Shown here: in pieces, positions 33,285 to 44,789 of the stretch | Layout of the letters: every line of letters begins with the position of its first letter | Numbering within the stretch: position 1 is the stretch's first letter | Origin: Macrostomum hystrix | Lineage: Eukaryota > Platyhelminthes > Macrostomidae | DNA: 64,000 nucleotides | Assembly (NCBI GenBank): GCA_950097015.1 | Contig: CATNEN010000038.1 | Coordinates: forward strand, 29,232,501-29,296,500 | Reading direction: 5' to 3' | Notes under the pieces: generated by a model | Told to the model about the DNA's origin: nothing | Databases searched by the model: none | Seen by the model: the letters and a program-made list of their open reading frames with translations, nothing else | Position numbers and translations under genes: made by a program

Positions 33285-35803
33285 GTCTCTGGCATCTTCA
33301 TATTCTTCGTGATCATCGTCTTCGTCTGAGGGCTCAATTTCTCTAGTCAGAGAAGTCTGACAGCTCTGATGCACGAGGCTTGGGCTGCATTGAGACTGAT
33401 GTTCTGACATTTCTCTTGAAATAACTGACTGGTTTCGGTTCACTGTAATGGCAGGAGGCTCAGCTTCTACCTGTAGTTCTTCCTTCTGAACCTTTTCTTC
33501 ATTGGACTTTTCCGGCGGTCGTCTGGATAGGCTGTCTGCATTTCCATGCTTCGCTCCACTTCTATGCTCAATATCATATTTGAATTCGCTCAATCTCTCA
33601 ATCCATCTTCCTAGGATTCCTTGCGCCTCGGTCTGTCTCAGCAACCATAAGATTGCCTTATGATCTGTGCGAGCCAGGAACCGTTTGCCTATCAGGTAGA
33701 ACTTGAAATGCTTCATCCCGTCTACTAGTGCAAGTAATTCCTTCCTTGTAATCGGGTATCTCTTTTCAGACTCCTTCATTGCCCTGCTAAAATATGCTAT
33801 GGGCCTTTCAACTCCATCAGATTGAATCTGACCTAGGCAGGCGCCGATTCTTCCATCGCTAGCATCTGTATCAAGTACCATTCTTACATTTTCATCATCC
33901 GTGAACTCAGGATATGCCAGTACTTCAGTGGAAGTCATCTTCCTTTTGAGTAGCTCAAAAGCTTCATCATGTTTTTTTTAGTCCACTTCTTAAAGTTCTG
34001 GATTCCTTTCTTGGTTAACTGGAATAGCGGATGCGCTGCTTCGGCATAGTTCTGGACAAATCTACAATAGTAGTTACATAGTCCGAGGAAGCTTCTTAAC
34101 TCCTTGACATCCTGTGGTGTTGGCCAAGTCTGGATTGCCTCTATTTTGGCAGGATCTGTACTTATTCCTTCTCTTCCAACAACAAGACCTAGATATTTCA
34201 ATTCCTTTTGAAACAGATTACACTTCTTAGGTCTCAGCTTCAGTCCAGCAGTTGATAGTCTTTGAAACACTTCTCGTAGGTGGCTCATATGATCTTCAAA
34301 TTCCTTTGAATACGTAACAATTTCATCAATGTAGGACATAGCGTACTTGTGCTGGATACCCATTAACACTAGGTTCATCAGTCTCTGGAATGTTCCTGGG
34401 GCATTTGATAAGCCCTGAGCCATCACTTGGTATTCAAACTGTCCTCGAGTCAAGGTGGAGAACGCCGTCATGAACTTATGCTCCTCCTTGATGGGTACCT
34501 GCCAGTAACCGGAATTCAAGTCTAGGCTACTGAAGTAGTTGCTTCCAGTCAGATGCGAGAAAGTCTCTTGTATATTCGGCAATGGGTATGGATAATAGTT
34601 GACACGAGAATTCAACACTCGAAAGTCACTAACAATCCTGATAGTTCCATCTTTCTTTGGCACTATCACCAATGGTGTCGAGTATGTACTATAGCAAGGT
34701 CTTATTAAACTCTTTGCAAGCATGTCGTCAAGCTGTTCATCTACTTGCTTCTGTAGATGTGGTGGAATTCTGCGTGTTGGAATCCTGACCGAAGTAGCAT
34801 CTTTTAATGAGATCTCATGGGTTACCAGGTGGGTCAGACCCATGTCTTGATTATTCTGAGAGAAGGCTGATCTATTCTCCTTTACTAACTCAATTACTCT
34901 TGCTCTTTGCTCTGTTGTTAGCTCTTCACTGATGTTAATCTCTTTGATCCATTCATCATCATTCTCCTCAGCTTTATTGCTCTTTACTGTCTTGATTCCT
35001 CCATCAGTCTTTGCATTAGGTAGTCTTTCCTCTTCCTGACTATTTAGGTAAACTAGATCTTTTATTTTTAATGGCTTTGGAACTCCAATGAAAGTTGACT
35101 TGGATAAGCGAACATCGCTATTTTGCTGGTTGATTACTTCCACTACACCTTCTCCGTTCGTCATTGTTACAAGAGTCGGACTTATTTCCAGACTACCTTC
35201 TTTTGTGATTATATTGCCTCCAGATCGCTCAATTACCATAGGTGTACCATGATTTGCTTCATTATTTCTGGCTAATTTTACAGGTATTCTCAATGCACTA
35301 TTAGCTGGTATAACAACTCTTTCTTGGCAAAATACTCGGCAGACTCGGACTGGTAATTTAGTGAATCGAATAGGAAGGCAGATTCCATCCTTCATCATCA
35401 ACATTCCTTTTGTGAAGCTGACATTCTCGCAATGATTCATAAAAAACTCCATGCCTAGGATATCATCACAGTCGTGACTGCACAGCAAAAACTCTGTCTC
35501 GATTTCAACATCTCCGATATGTGACCTTTGTCGTAACTTCACCTTCAATTCTGACTTTCGATTCATCAAATGAGGTTACTCTTCTATGTGACGGCTCAAT
35601 TTCATGACTTTGAACATCTTTTTCCATGAACACTTACTAAGAAAATTATGACCGGCTCCAGTATATAACAAGAAATCAACTTTCTGTTTCCGAATCTCTC
35701 CACTTACAACAGCTTCACGTCCTTTCTTAATCGGTTCTTCATATTCACTGGTTTCTGGGGTAATGTCGGCATGTACTTCTGTACTTTTAATCTTCTTATT
35801 CAA
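33285..35803 (-). pseudogene. Gypsy-type LTR retrotransposon pol (protease, RT, RNase H)
   Basis: Three frame pieces form one pol. 35576-35803 has the protease region, FLLYTGAGHNFLSK, where the catalytic D of D-T/S-G is replaced by Y. 33935-35569 has the reverse transcriptase, with LVIVPKKDGTIRIVSDFR, YPLPNIQETFSHLTGSNYFS and YIDEIVTYS (canonical Y-x-D-D has become YIDE), plus the connection domain (LRSFLGLCNYYCRF). A one-base slip in an eight-A run near 33971 separates it from RNase H in 33177-33938: LDTDASDGRIGACLGQ, FSRAMKESEKRYPITRKELLAL, TDHKAILWLL and HRSGAKHGNADSLSRRP. Integrase and 3' LTR are missing; the sequence passes into the LINE at about 33280. The element is clearly dead. Confidence 0.9.
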
Positions 35804-36310
35804 GTTTCCACGCGCAGGTGCATAATCGCATTTAGGTGCAAGCGGCTTATTTACAGTGGGTGCAGTAGGTGCATAATAATTCGCATGACTATATACACTC
35901 TTCTTTGGGAAAACTTATTATACTCGTCACTTTGCTTATGTACAAACTTCTTCTGATTAATCTTGTACGAATTATTTACAAATTCAGAGGCCTGAGCTTC
36001 GTACCTTCTATTTCTTGAGGGGCGTGGCCTCGCAGTTCGACCCTCGGCAATCAGTTTCCCTGCGCCCGATAGCGCGGTTGTCTGGACTCCTGGCAGAATC
36101 TGGCCATATGACCTGGCTTTCCACAGTTGAAGCAGGTTCTGGGTTGCTGCTGTTGCTACATCGTTGGCTGTGACCTGTTGTTACTACGGAAACCTACCTG
36201 CTGCTGATGGCTAGGAGGGTGTTGAGATCTGACAGCCTGGGCGTAAGTCTGACGCTGTGGACTCTGTAGAAACTGCTGCTGCTGTTGCATTGGCTGTTGC
36301 TGATAGCCAT
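35804..36310 (-). pseudogene. Gypsy gag C-terminal part with CCHC zinc knuckle
   Basis: A glutamine-rich stretch leads into CFNCGKPGHMARFC (about 36092-36133), a perfect C-x2-C-x4-H-x4-C nucleocapsid knuckle, followed in another frame by an arginine-rich tail (GRTARPRPSRNRR). An in-frame TAG lies at 36156-36158 just before the knuckle, and one frame change follows it. The frame is cut at 36310/36311, where a transposon terminus (ccctagtaaaaaaaac) begins, so the N-terminal part of gag is not adjacent. Confidence 0.8.
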
Positions 36311-37226
36311 CCCTAGTAAAAAAAACATCGAAAACTTACAAAGTACAATTCCAAGTAACAGTGAATACGTCTGCCAAGTACTTGGCACACATTTAGCAAG
36401 TTTATGTTGTCGTTTCAAATTCTTACAAAGTATTAAATGTTACTTAGTACTTACTTAAGAAGTTAACTTCGTACTGTTGCAAGGTATTGAATGTTACTTA
36501 GTACTTAAGAAGTTAACTTTGTGGATTGTTCTGCTACTTGTTCTGTTTCCTGCGTCGATTATTCTACTATACACTGCTGCTCATGATAAGTGTACTCTCT
36601 AAAAATCAGCTTTTAATTGCATGGGTGAATGTTGCAGCCAGCTATTTACCATAATTACTGTCGAATAACTTGTTACTCAGACAACCCAGAATGTCTGAAT
36701 TGTAGTAGATAACTCTGAATATTACGAGACAGAAGGGTGCGAGTGTAATCAGTCAAGGAAAATTAATAAGCCTGTAGGTATGCGTTTAAAGGTATAGTCA
36801 GTTTGCGGGAACTTCATTAGCACCATCACCGTAGTCAGCGAATTCAATCTCGGCGGGGCGCAGCCGAATTCCGCGCTTGATGTCACAGCCCAATTGATTG
36901 GCTGCGTCACGTGCGTTGCTGCTAGCAACTTCATCGTTAAACCTGTTGCGGCACGCGCGGAGGAACAGATGGCTTCGCGTAGGCGACAGCGCCTGACGTG
37001 CCAAGCCACTTCGCCGCTTTGGAAGAAGTAGACCCTGTCGGAGCTCCTAGTCAGTCCACAGGTGTCTGGCAAGGAGAATGCCATATTCTGACGGCGTGAG
37101 GTTGCGTTCGCCGAGGCTGACAATGTTAATTCCATTGTGCATTACTGGCGCTGCGTTCTCTTGTGGCACGGGGTTCACTGCACCATTGCCTCGATGTTCC
37201 AATGCTTTTCGAAGCTTTCTGGCCTC
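36311..37226 (-). mobile_element. Left end of transposon element 1 with 3' half of its BEN-like gene
   Basis: The terminus ccctagtaaaaaaaacatcg at 36311 resembles the CCCTAG terminus of element 2 and is followed by subterminal cttacaaagtac words. On the minus strand 36798-37226 encodes the second half of a BEN-like protein: EARKLRKALEHRGN, NIVSLGERNLTPSEYGILLARHLWTD, an in-frame TAG (37047-37049), then FLRACRNRF and SNARDAANQLGCDIKRGIR. The first half is at 52566-53358, with element 2 in between. The matching right terminus of element 1 was not found, so its full extent is unknown. Between 36311 and 36798 there is no transposase. Confidence 0.75.
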
Positions 37227-37239
37227 CCCTAGAAAAAAA

Positions 37240-37680
37240 AACAAGCTAAACTTTGTAAGTACTTACAAAGTAAACAATCAAAAGTCGTGACAAGTACCAC
37301 CCAAGTGTACTAGGATGTTTTCATGGTTGACTTAGAAAGTAACCAAAGTTTGTTGCCATGACTTACAAAGTTTACCATGTTTGACTGCCATGTACTTAGG
37401 TTGACTTGTAAAGTATATATTGTTTTCGTAAGACGACTTACAAAGTATGCAAAGTAGACGTTGCATATACCTAGATGACTTACAAAGTATGCAAAGTAGA
37501 CGATGCATATACCTAGATGACTTACAAAGTATGCAAAGTAGACGTTGCATATACCTAGATGACTTACAAAGTATGCAAAGTAGACGTTGCATGTACCTAG
37601 TTGACTTACAAAGTATGCAAAGTAGACGATGTATATACCTAGATGACTTACAAAGTATTCGTTACATTAGTTGGCTTACA
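37240..37680. repeat. Left subterminal array of element 2 (42-bp unit)
   Basis: About five copies of a 42-bp unit built on gacttacaaagtatgcaaag and tgcatatacctag occupy 37432-37652. Looser copies of ctttgtaagt/acttacaaagt lie nearer the terminus. The shared word acttacaaagta also dominates the right-hand array at 44790-45950, as expected for protein-binding subterminal repeats of one transposon. Confidence 0.9.
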
Positions 37681-38239
37681 TTTGGCACATCACTGACGGA
37701 GCCCAGTAAAACTGCATTACAAGCAATTCTAAATAAAATAAGAAAATGTAGACCGGATAATTTTTCTGCTAGAAACGCAAAAGCTCGTGTTATCGAGAAT
37801 GGAAGCAAAAAATACTTTATAACACATGATCGTCCTTATTCCAAAACTGTGTAACCTTTATTGAAAAAATTATGTTCAGAATGTGGCAGAAGTTCTGCGG
37901 ACAACTATCTATCTATCCAGGCACAAGCTAACAGCTGCTGTTGACAAGTTGACAACTGACAACGCCAGGGACACCCAATTGCACAGGAAGCGAATAAGCA
38001 AAGAAAAGAAAATTGATATGAAGCATGTTGCACAGCATTTAATAAGAAAAGTAGCACAAACACTAGCTGCTAGCATATAGTTCAAAGGCATCTTTCTGTA
38101 CAGGTCAAAGTCATTATCTACACGATATAAATCATCTACTACAACTCAATCAAAATTGTACAATTGCTAGCCTTCTTGTGGCCTGAAAAGATCGAAAGCC
38201 GCACAAAAGAATACCACTAAATGTGCAATTAAGGGGGGG

Positions 38240-38393
38240 ATTCGCCGAATCCCGATTGGCCGAAGTCCCGACTCGCCGAAATCCCGATTTGCCTCCACAC
38301 AACTCATCGGATTTCGGCTCCATACAACTCATCGGATTCGGCGAATCGGGATTTCGGCGAGTCGGGACTTCGGCCAATCGGGATTCGGCGAAT
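38240..38393. repeat. Perfect 50-bp inverted repeat (foldback hairpin)
   Basis: The arm 38240-38289 is the exact reverse complement of 38344-38393. The 54-bp loop holds two direct copies of acaactcatcggatt. The arms are made of attcgccgaat/ttcggcga words and are GC-richer than the surroundings. It sits just beyond the 3' end of the transposase gene of element 2 and may be a foldback mini-element or a transcript-end hairpin. Confidence 0.9.
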
Positions 38394-38417
38394 TGGGATA
38401 CACCCGCAATTAAGAAA

Positions 38418-40661
38418 CTAATCATGTTCGAAATCGTTTATCACGGGAATAGCAAAAGAGACGTCAGATAACCTTGTAGAAACTAAAACAAAGTGCTTTT
38501 GTAGGAGATCAACATTTACAGTGATGAAAAACCCAGAAGTTGATAACGAATAAATGGGACACATCTTTGTTAAAACGCCAACGACATCTTGGAATGGGAC
38601 TTGCATTTCGCCAAAGCCAGCACGCAAACAAAAATCAATAGCACTTCGGTAAGCAAAGCACTCACAAAAATATTTGTCATTGTGACGCAGGATTTTCTCG
38701 ATCCGCAAAAGCATCTTCTTACAAGAGATGTCAGCCACCGCAAAGCAGCTAGCAGTTTGTCGATTGCTCTCAGCTCGTGCTGTTGTGAATGTTTTTCCGT
38801 TAACCGTGATTCGATTGCCTCGATGGTGCATCGAAGGAGCGGTCGGCTTGATGGCAGGACGCATTCGGCCAGCCAGCTTCCGTCTCAAGAAATTACGGAT
38901 CATTATTTCAGCTTCGTTTCGCGTTCCGTGAATCTGCGAAACCAAACGGCCGAAGAAGCTTTCAAACAAAGCTGCAGAAGTACACCAGAGAGGCCCGTAA
39001 AGCTCTACTTGGGATGCGAGGTGTCGCAGTGCATGAATTGACATCGTACACGACTCTGTACCAAACCAGGCAGCAAGGCTAGCTTGAAAGCACTCAATCA
39101 TACGTTCTGCCAAATTGAGATGTTCATAGGCAACACAGTCTGATGAAAGCAAATAGGTTGAGGTCGAAATGAGACAGAATAAGAACATCAATCGCTTGGA
39201 AGCACCCGTAACCAACAGTAGCGGAAGAATGAAGTACAGAAGAGCATTCTTGAGCTCACTTGCTTTCCATCGATTAAGATCTTCGAGCTTTCTTGGCTTT
39301 CTAGTGAAGCTTCGTGGCACCTTCACTTTCACGAGTTCTTCAGATACAGCTGTCTTATCTAGCAGCTTGTGCTTTATGCCGTAGTTAAGCAGTCGGCTTG
39401 TGACATTTATGTACACCAAATGCATCGCATCAAGTGGAGCCCCCTCAGGTACTCTGATCAACTCGGAAAGCAGTGTCGGACCTTTGACGCCTAGATGGGG
39501 CTTCTTTGGTTCCGCAATGATGGAATGCAGCTGATGAGTATGTGAATTCCGTAGAGGGCTTGGCTGCTCTAGGAACGGAAACGTCATCTTCCGGTACTCA
39601 AGCGAGTATACGCCTTCAATCTCACAGATAGTGCAGCCACGCTTGCCGTTAAAGTTTTGCATATTTAAAAATTCGGCCTTGGCAGGAAAATCTGCTACTA
39701 AAGCCAGAACACAAAATTGAACACTAAACGACTGGAGTTGGAATTGCAGCTTTGATGTATTTTCTATCAATACCTGCAGAATCTCCTGGCCATCAGGCTT
39801 ACATTCACCATAGTACACGGCAAGCAGAATAATGTTCTGCCATCGAAGACGGTCTCCTGGTGGAAGGTTGAGCACTGCGAATGATACTGGCCATAGTTGA
39901 CAACCTTTCGACTTTTGTGGAGTTGCAACACCATCAACATTCAACAGCACGTATAAAAACTTCGTGTCAGCTGTGTTCTCGTGCAAGCGAAATGCAGAGC
40001 CGCAAGTGATGTCTCGAAATTCCCCGTGTTGACGAACAGGCGCGAATTCGAACAATCTTGGGTATGTTTCGAGCAAAGTCTCTATCTGCAGCCTTGCATC
40101 TAACACGTAACAGGTCCCACCTGACACAGGCACCTCGATGGTTAGTTTGGCTTCTGCATTGCTTTCCTTGTTAAGGTCGTACAGTGTTGGACAACGATTG
40201 GGAATTGGCAGCACATCAGCAAACAACTGCAAAAACGTTTCTGCGGTGGCATCATCGACGCGGTGATCGGCTACAGTGGAAATAAATCGCCTGCCAAATT
40301 CACCCACAGTAATCGCAGCGCTAGGATACAGGCTTTCAGACGACGAAAAGCTGGACTCTTGTGTAGAAACAGTTGCCTGCGGCTCGTCGAACGGAATGGG
40401 ACTAGAACATCGGGCTTCCGACTGCAGTTGCTGTTCAAACTCAGATTCTGTTAGCAGAAACGGCGGATTTTGCTCCAATTCAGGTCCAGCAATGGTTGCA
40501 AGGCTCACTTCAGGTTCCTGCACTTCACTGGGACTGGGAGTCTTCCAAACGAGCGAATCTTCTGACAAAGGTGACTCATGCGCAGAGCTGGGAGAAGCAG
40601 TCCTTTGTCGCTTTGAAGCTCGCTTTGCCGAATACGTGAGGCGCTGCTTCTTCTTTGGCAT
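38418..40661 (-). CDS. CACTA/CMC-type DDE transposase of element 2
   Basis: I start at the ATG at 40661 (MPKKKQRLTYSAKRASKRQR, a nuclear-signal-like basic N-terminus); the open frame extends further upstream but without coding character. The 747-residue product has an acidic serine-rich N-terminal third, then LNVDGVATPQKS (candidate first D), ADFPAKAEFLNMQNFNGKRGC with the C-x-x-C motif, LGVKGPTLL, DAMHLVYIN (candidate second D), a long helical region, LYGPLWCTSAALFESFFGRL (candidate E) and a C-terminal INDFEHD. The same motif order is seen in the transposase at 47107. The frame is intact, so the protein may be functional. The catalytic assignment is inferred from conserved spacing, not from alignment to solved families. 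Confidence 0.85.
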   Translation of the reverse strand: MPKKKQRLTYSAKRASKRQRTASPSSAHESPLSEDSLVWKTPSPSEVQEPEVSLATIAGPELEQNPPFLLTESEFEQQLQSEARCSSPIPFDEPQATVSTQESSFSSSESLYPSAAITVGEFGRRFISTVADHRVDDATAETFLQLFADVLPIPNRCPTLYDLNKESNAEAKLTIEVPVSGGTCYVLDARLQIETLLETYPRLFEFAPVRQHGEFRDITCGSAFRLHENTADTKFLYVLLNVDGVATPQKSKGCQLWPVSFAVLNLPPGDRLRWQNIILLAVYYGECKPDGQEILQVLIENTSKLQFQLQSFSVQFCVLALVADFPAKAEFLNMQNFNGKRGCTICEIEGVYSLEYRKMTFPFLEQPSPLRNSHTHQLHSIIAEPKKPHLGVKGPTLLSELIRVPEGAPLDAMHLVYINVTSRLLNYGIKHKLLDKTAVSEELVKVKVPRSFTRKPRKLEDLNRWKASELKNALLYFILPLLLVTGASKRLMFLFCLISTSTYLLSSDCVAYEHLNLAERMIECFQASLAAWFGTESCTMSIHALRHLASQVELYGPLWCTSAALFESFFGRLVSQIHGTRNEAEIMIRNFLRRKLAGRMRPAIKPTAPSMHHRGNRITVNGKTFTTARAESNRQTASCFAVADISCKKMLLRIEKILRHNDKYFCECFAYRSAIDFCLRAGFGEMQVPFQDVVGVLTKMCPIYSLSTSGFFITVNVDLLQKHFVLVSTRLSDVSFAIPVINDFEHD

Positions 40662-41485
40662 AATTTGATGGGCTGGAAGTTCGGGGATAAAGCAGGAAAA
40701 TTTTAGAATTAAAAGAAAAGAAACATAAAAGAAACTCCCACTCCCAATTAAATATTCATAGACTGTCAGGCTCCCATAGATTATACTTTGCATAAATGAT
40801 TTTAGATTTTGACAATTATATAATGTCACCACTTTTACAAAAGGTGGAAAAGGAGTACAAATCCAAGTGAAATCCAAGGGACAAGCTGCTGCACTCCTTC
40901 TGGCAACAAGCAGACAATCAATGCACAAAAAGATGGAAAATTGGCATGCTACTCTCCTGGTAACAAGCAGAGACAAAATACATTTGACTACTATATACTA
41001 AAATATTTGAGCAGCTATTTAAAACATTACCCTTTAAATGTTGTAGAAAGAAATTTGCATGGCAGCTAGAATATTTCTTTATTCAGAAAATATTATATAA
41101 ATATATTAGTAAAGGTCTTTATATCACCTTTTTATTCCTACAGCTTTAAAGAAGCCACATTTAACTGTGCAATACAACCAAAAGACATCATAATATTCCC
41201 CCCATATTAAATTTGTGCCAAAATTCGCACTTAAGTCCAGCAAGCTATGCTAAAAGCTCCCATAAAAATGACATGGAAATTTTTAAGGTCTTTCTATTCT
41301 ATTAAATGTTATTTTAGATCATATAGACTACAGAAAGGTCAATAAAAAGTAGTTGCCACACTAAGTTTTATACACAAAAGTAAGACACTTGATATCATTG
41401 TTGCATTGTCATTTAAATTACCATGGGAGTTGGTAAAATTGCATCAGTCTAATAGCAAAGCATGACAATAAGTCCGAAAATCAAT
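40662..41485. other. Spacer between BEN-like and transposase genes of element 2
   Basis: AT-rich sequence with no coding exon. If the two genes share a transcript this could be an intron or intercistronic spacer. Confidence 0.5.
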
Positions 41486-41488
41486 TCT

Positions 41489-42508
41489 TCAAGTTCCAAT
41501 GTTCTTGCGGCACCGAATTCCTCTGCGAATGTCGTTGCCAAGCTGATTGGCTGCATCTCGGGCAATGCTAACAGAAACATCATCCTTGAGGAAGCGGCTG
41601 TTGACAGCTTTGAAAAACAAATTGCCTCGATTTGGTGACACCGAAGGGCGTGCTGTAGGCGTTTGCCTTTTGGTACCTACTCGGCAACTTTTAAGCTCAT
41701 CATCTGTCCACAGATGGCGAGCTAGCAGAATTCCATATTCAGAAGGTGTAAGGTTGTTGTCCCCTAGCCTAGCTAGGTCAATATCATTGGCAAGCACTGG
41801 CACAATGTTCTCATTAGTTGCAACTTGGTGCTGGTTGGCAATTCCAGAGTGTCTACCAATTTCAGCAGACTTTCTTAGCCTTCTAGTTTCTCGCACTTGG
41901 GCCTCTAGAAGCTTCACAATTTGGCCATTCAAAAGGTTGGTCTTAGCAAGCCTTTTGTTGAGTTCCTTTAGCTGAACAATTACTGGCACCTGAGCCTCAG
42001 ACTGCATGCTTGACTCAACAACCGATACATTCCGATCTAGGTCCTCAGGGTCCTCATCCCCAGAATCATCAGCATGGGCTTCTTGTTCATCTTCACTGCT
42101 ACTTGAAGATTTCTCAGCAGTTATAGCAGCAGAACCATTGGCAGCAGAATTTGCAATAGCATCAACATCACCAGTGCTATTTAGCAAAGATGAAAGATTA
42201 ACACTTGATGTGTCCTGTCTACAACTAAGCTTGGACTCCAGTTGCCTCTTTGCTTGATCCAGGTCTCGTTCATTCGTGCTAGCAGCAACAACAGAACCAA
42301 CATAATTGTTAGTTAGCTTGATAGTCGATTTCACATCAAGATTTCTAAGGTCGCAATTGCGCAAGCTAGCTGGCAACAGATGGGATACAGATGACAATGT
42401 TGAGTAGGACTTATCTTCTTGAAAATATAATAAAACATATGAAACCATTGATGATTGCACTTCTGGTCTTCGGTCAAGAACCTTCTTGGTTCTTTTTGGC
42501 TCTTGCAT
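41489..42508 (-). CDS. BEN-like accessory protein of element 2
   Basis: A single 339-residue frame starting MQEPKRTKKVLDRRPEVQ, 13 bases after an acceptor-like ttatatttcag, so a 5' leader exon is likely. The N-terminal domain (about 20-95) has MVSYVLLYFQEDKSYSTL, DLRNLDVKSTIKLTNN and a helix with QAKRQLESKL. An acidic serine linker follows, then a leucine/arginine helix (IVKLLEAQVRETRRLRK). The C-terminal domain has DIDLARLGDNNLTPSEYGIL, ARHLWTDDELKSC and IARDAANQLGNDIRRGIR, ending at the stop. Layout matches the BEN-like genes at 22939 and 18438 and, most closely, the split gene at 36798/53358. Likely nuclear and DNA-binding. Confidence 0.8.
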   Translation of the reverse strand: MQEPKRTKKVLDRRPEVQSSMVSYVLLYFQEDKSYSTLSSVSHLLPASLRNCDLRNLDVKSTIKLTNNYVGSVVAASTNERDLDQAKRQLESKLSCRQDTSSVNLSSLLNSTGDVDAIANSAANGSAAITAEKSSSSSEDEQEAHADDSGDEDPEDLDRNVSVVESSMQSEAQVPVIVQLKELNKRLAKTNLLNGQIVKLLEAQVRETRRLRKSAEIGRHSGIANQHQVATNENIVPVLANDIDLARLGDNNLTPSEYGILLARHLWTDDELKSCRVGTKRQTPTARPSVSPNRGNLFFKAVNSRFLKDDVSVSIARDAANQLGNDIRRGIRCRKNIGT

Positions 42509-42509
42509 T

Positions 42510-44785
42510 TCCTCAGAGACACTGAAATATAAGAAAATTAATTAGCCTGTTAAAATAAGTCCCATAACAAAGTAAACAAAATATTTGCATTACTCATTAG
42601 CTAAACATGAAATATATATAACAAATTCATTGCCCTTGGCCTAACTTTGAATTGTTTCTGCATACCAAAATTTGTTTTTATGCTATAATTGTAATAGGAA
42701 AATAGAGTTAGGACCTACATTCTATTATGGATATAGTTTGATAATTAATATATGTAATAATAAACAGATTAAACAATTAAACAATTATACATAGCACTGA
42801 AGCCTCGTGTTTCAATATAATAGGTAGTAATGAGCAATCCAATATAATATAGCACCAAACATGTTATTGTGGATATAGATGCCACTAGAGGAATTCCTCC
42901 AGATGACTCTCAAAGAGATCTGGGTAGGTCCCATGCATCTGGCAAAACTTGGCCTTTACATGTGCCCAGGTTCATTCTATAGGTTTCATTTAGGCCCCCT
43001 TGAGGCTTCATTATCTAACTCTTTAATTTGGTGTCTATCCAGCACAACTTCTAGAACCAAAATATACTTTATAGTTTGCACAAGTTACATAAATAACTTA
43101 TGAATTTAGTGTTGTCTCTGGCACAACTTCAGGAACCAAAGAAAGACTTTTAAAGTTGCTACTTTTCATCTAAGAGTCATTAGAATTATTTAAAAATGAA
43201 AAAATATTAATGCAAATGAAACTTCACAATTGCCTAAAGTAGATATGACATTTATATCAAGGATAGATTTAAAGAGGGAGATACAAATGGTATCATCTTC
43301 CTAGCTAAGTTTTAATATTTTATAAAAAAGTATTTAATGACAATATAATACATTATACTAAGACAAAGCATCATCATAAATATAAACATTATAATTTATA
43401 ATTTATTTCTAATTGAGAAACTTATGAATTATACTATAGGGCTTCTATCTACCAAAGAAATTTTTAGACCCCAAGAAAAATTTACTGGATCTACACCTAT
43501 GTGACATTTATCATTTGCAATTTACATTATGTAATATAATATAGGCCTAGGTCTATCCAATTTCAGAATGTGAATTTCAATGTCCAAATCACCAAATGCA
43601 TTTTCCCAGTAATAAGCAAGCTAAAATCACAAAATCAGGTTGTGCATTTGCATCATAGGTTCAATTCCAGGATGCATAAGCTCTATTCCATAGTTGTATT
43701 AGTTGGCATATAAGCACTGAGCACTCTAGACTAATCACACAAAAAGCACTGACTGGCTGACAACTAGGCCTAATTATTTAAAGACTGAGGCAAAACTTAG
43801 AACTTAGACTTAGAGACATAGGGCGAACCATTATGAAAAAAATCATTGGGGTCTAACGAATTATCGCATGTCACACAATTCTTAGTACGCTGGACAGCCG
43901 GCGTTGACATTGACATGCACCTAGCTCTCACAGGTCATACAAAACTAAAAGCGACAACACAACATGGCAATTCAGGCAATAGAGCAAGTAGACTTTGAAA
44001 GTAGAATTTGGCTCGTGCAAAAGGAGGCCATCAAAGGACTCAAGGAGTCAGTGCCAGTAAACCGGTAGTAGGCATTAGCAAGCCATTGAGGTATTGTTAT
44101 TGTTATTGGCATCTATCAAGGAAGGAATCAACTTATAGTTATAAATCAAGACTTCACTTGGTCTTGGTTGTGAAAGCGAAAACTTTTTTAAAAAGGGAAG
44201 AGGAACAAGTAACACGCGAATTAACAAACTCCTATCTACGTTTTCTAAATTGCAGTCGCTACAAATGGAAAAAAACTGTTCCAAAACAAAGCACGTTTTG
44301 TTCTTTGTAAAACCTTATAGCTTAAAAAAGCATTTAACAATTTGATTTATTGTCGCTATGTCAACCGAAAGTTCGTCATTTTAAGCGTAACTTTTTGCCA
44401 AATAAATTGCTTAACTAAAATGTAACTATAAAATTATACGTCAAGCCAGAAGAATGAGAATACTTGTTCTGGAACTTTTTAGTGCAATGATTGTGTTCAT
44501 TCATATCTAACTATGGCTTCAAATCATTTTCTGAACATAAAAAGAGCATTTCGAATTTTTTGACGTATCTGTGACCCTATTTGCCTAAATGTTATGCGAG
44601 AAAATGCATGTAGTGACTTTTAGGTACAAAATTTCGTTATAATTCATGCAACAATGTGGGAAATTATATGGTAACAATGTGGTATTGCCATTGTACGTAT
44701 ACAGTACATGTTCCAGTAAGCTGTTTATGGTATGGTCCACCTGTTTTAACATTTTCAAAGTACATGTACATGTAGTAGACGTAGA
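42510..44785. other. Non-coding interior of element 2
   Basis: No coding exon is supported. The sequence is AT-rich with scattered aggcct words. It separates the BEN-like gene from the right subterminal array and may hold the promoter and leader exon for the minus-strand genes. Confidence 0.5.
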
Positions 44786-44789
44786 CACC

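Noticed and set aside
31250-33329. Plus-strand frames opposite the LINE
   Set aside because: Antisense to endonuclease and ORF1-like coding sequence with clear motifs.
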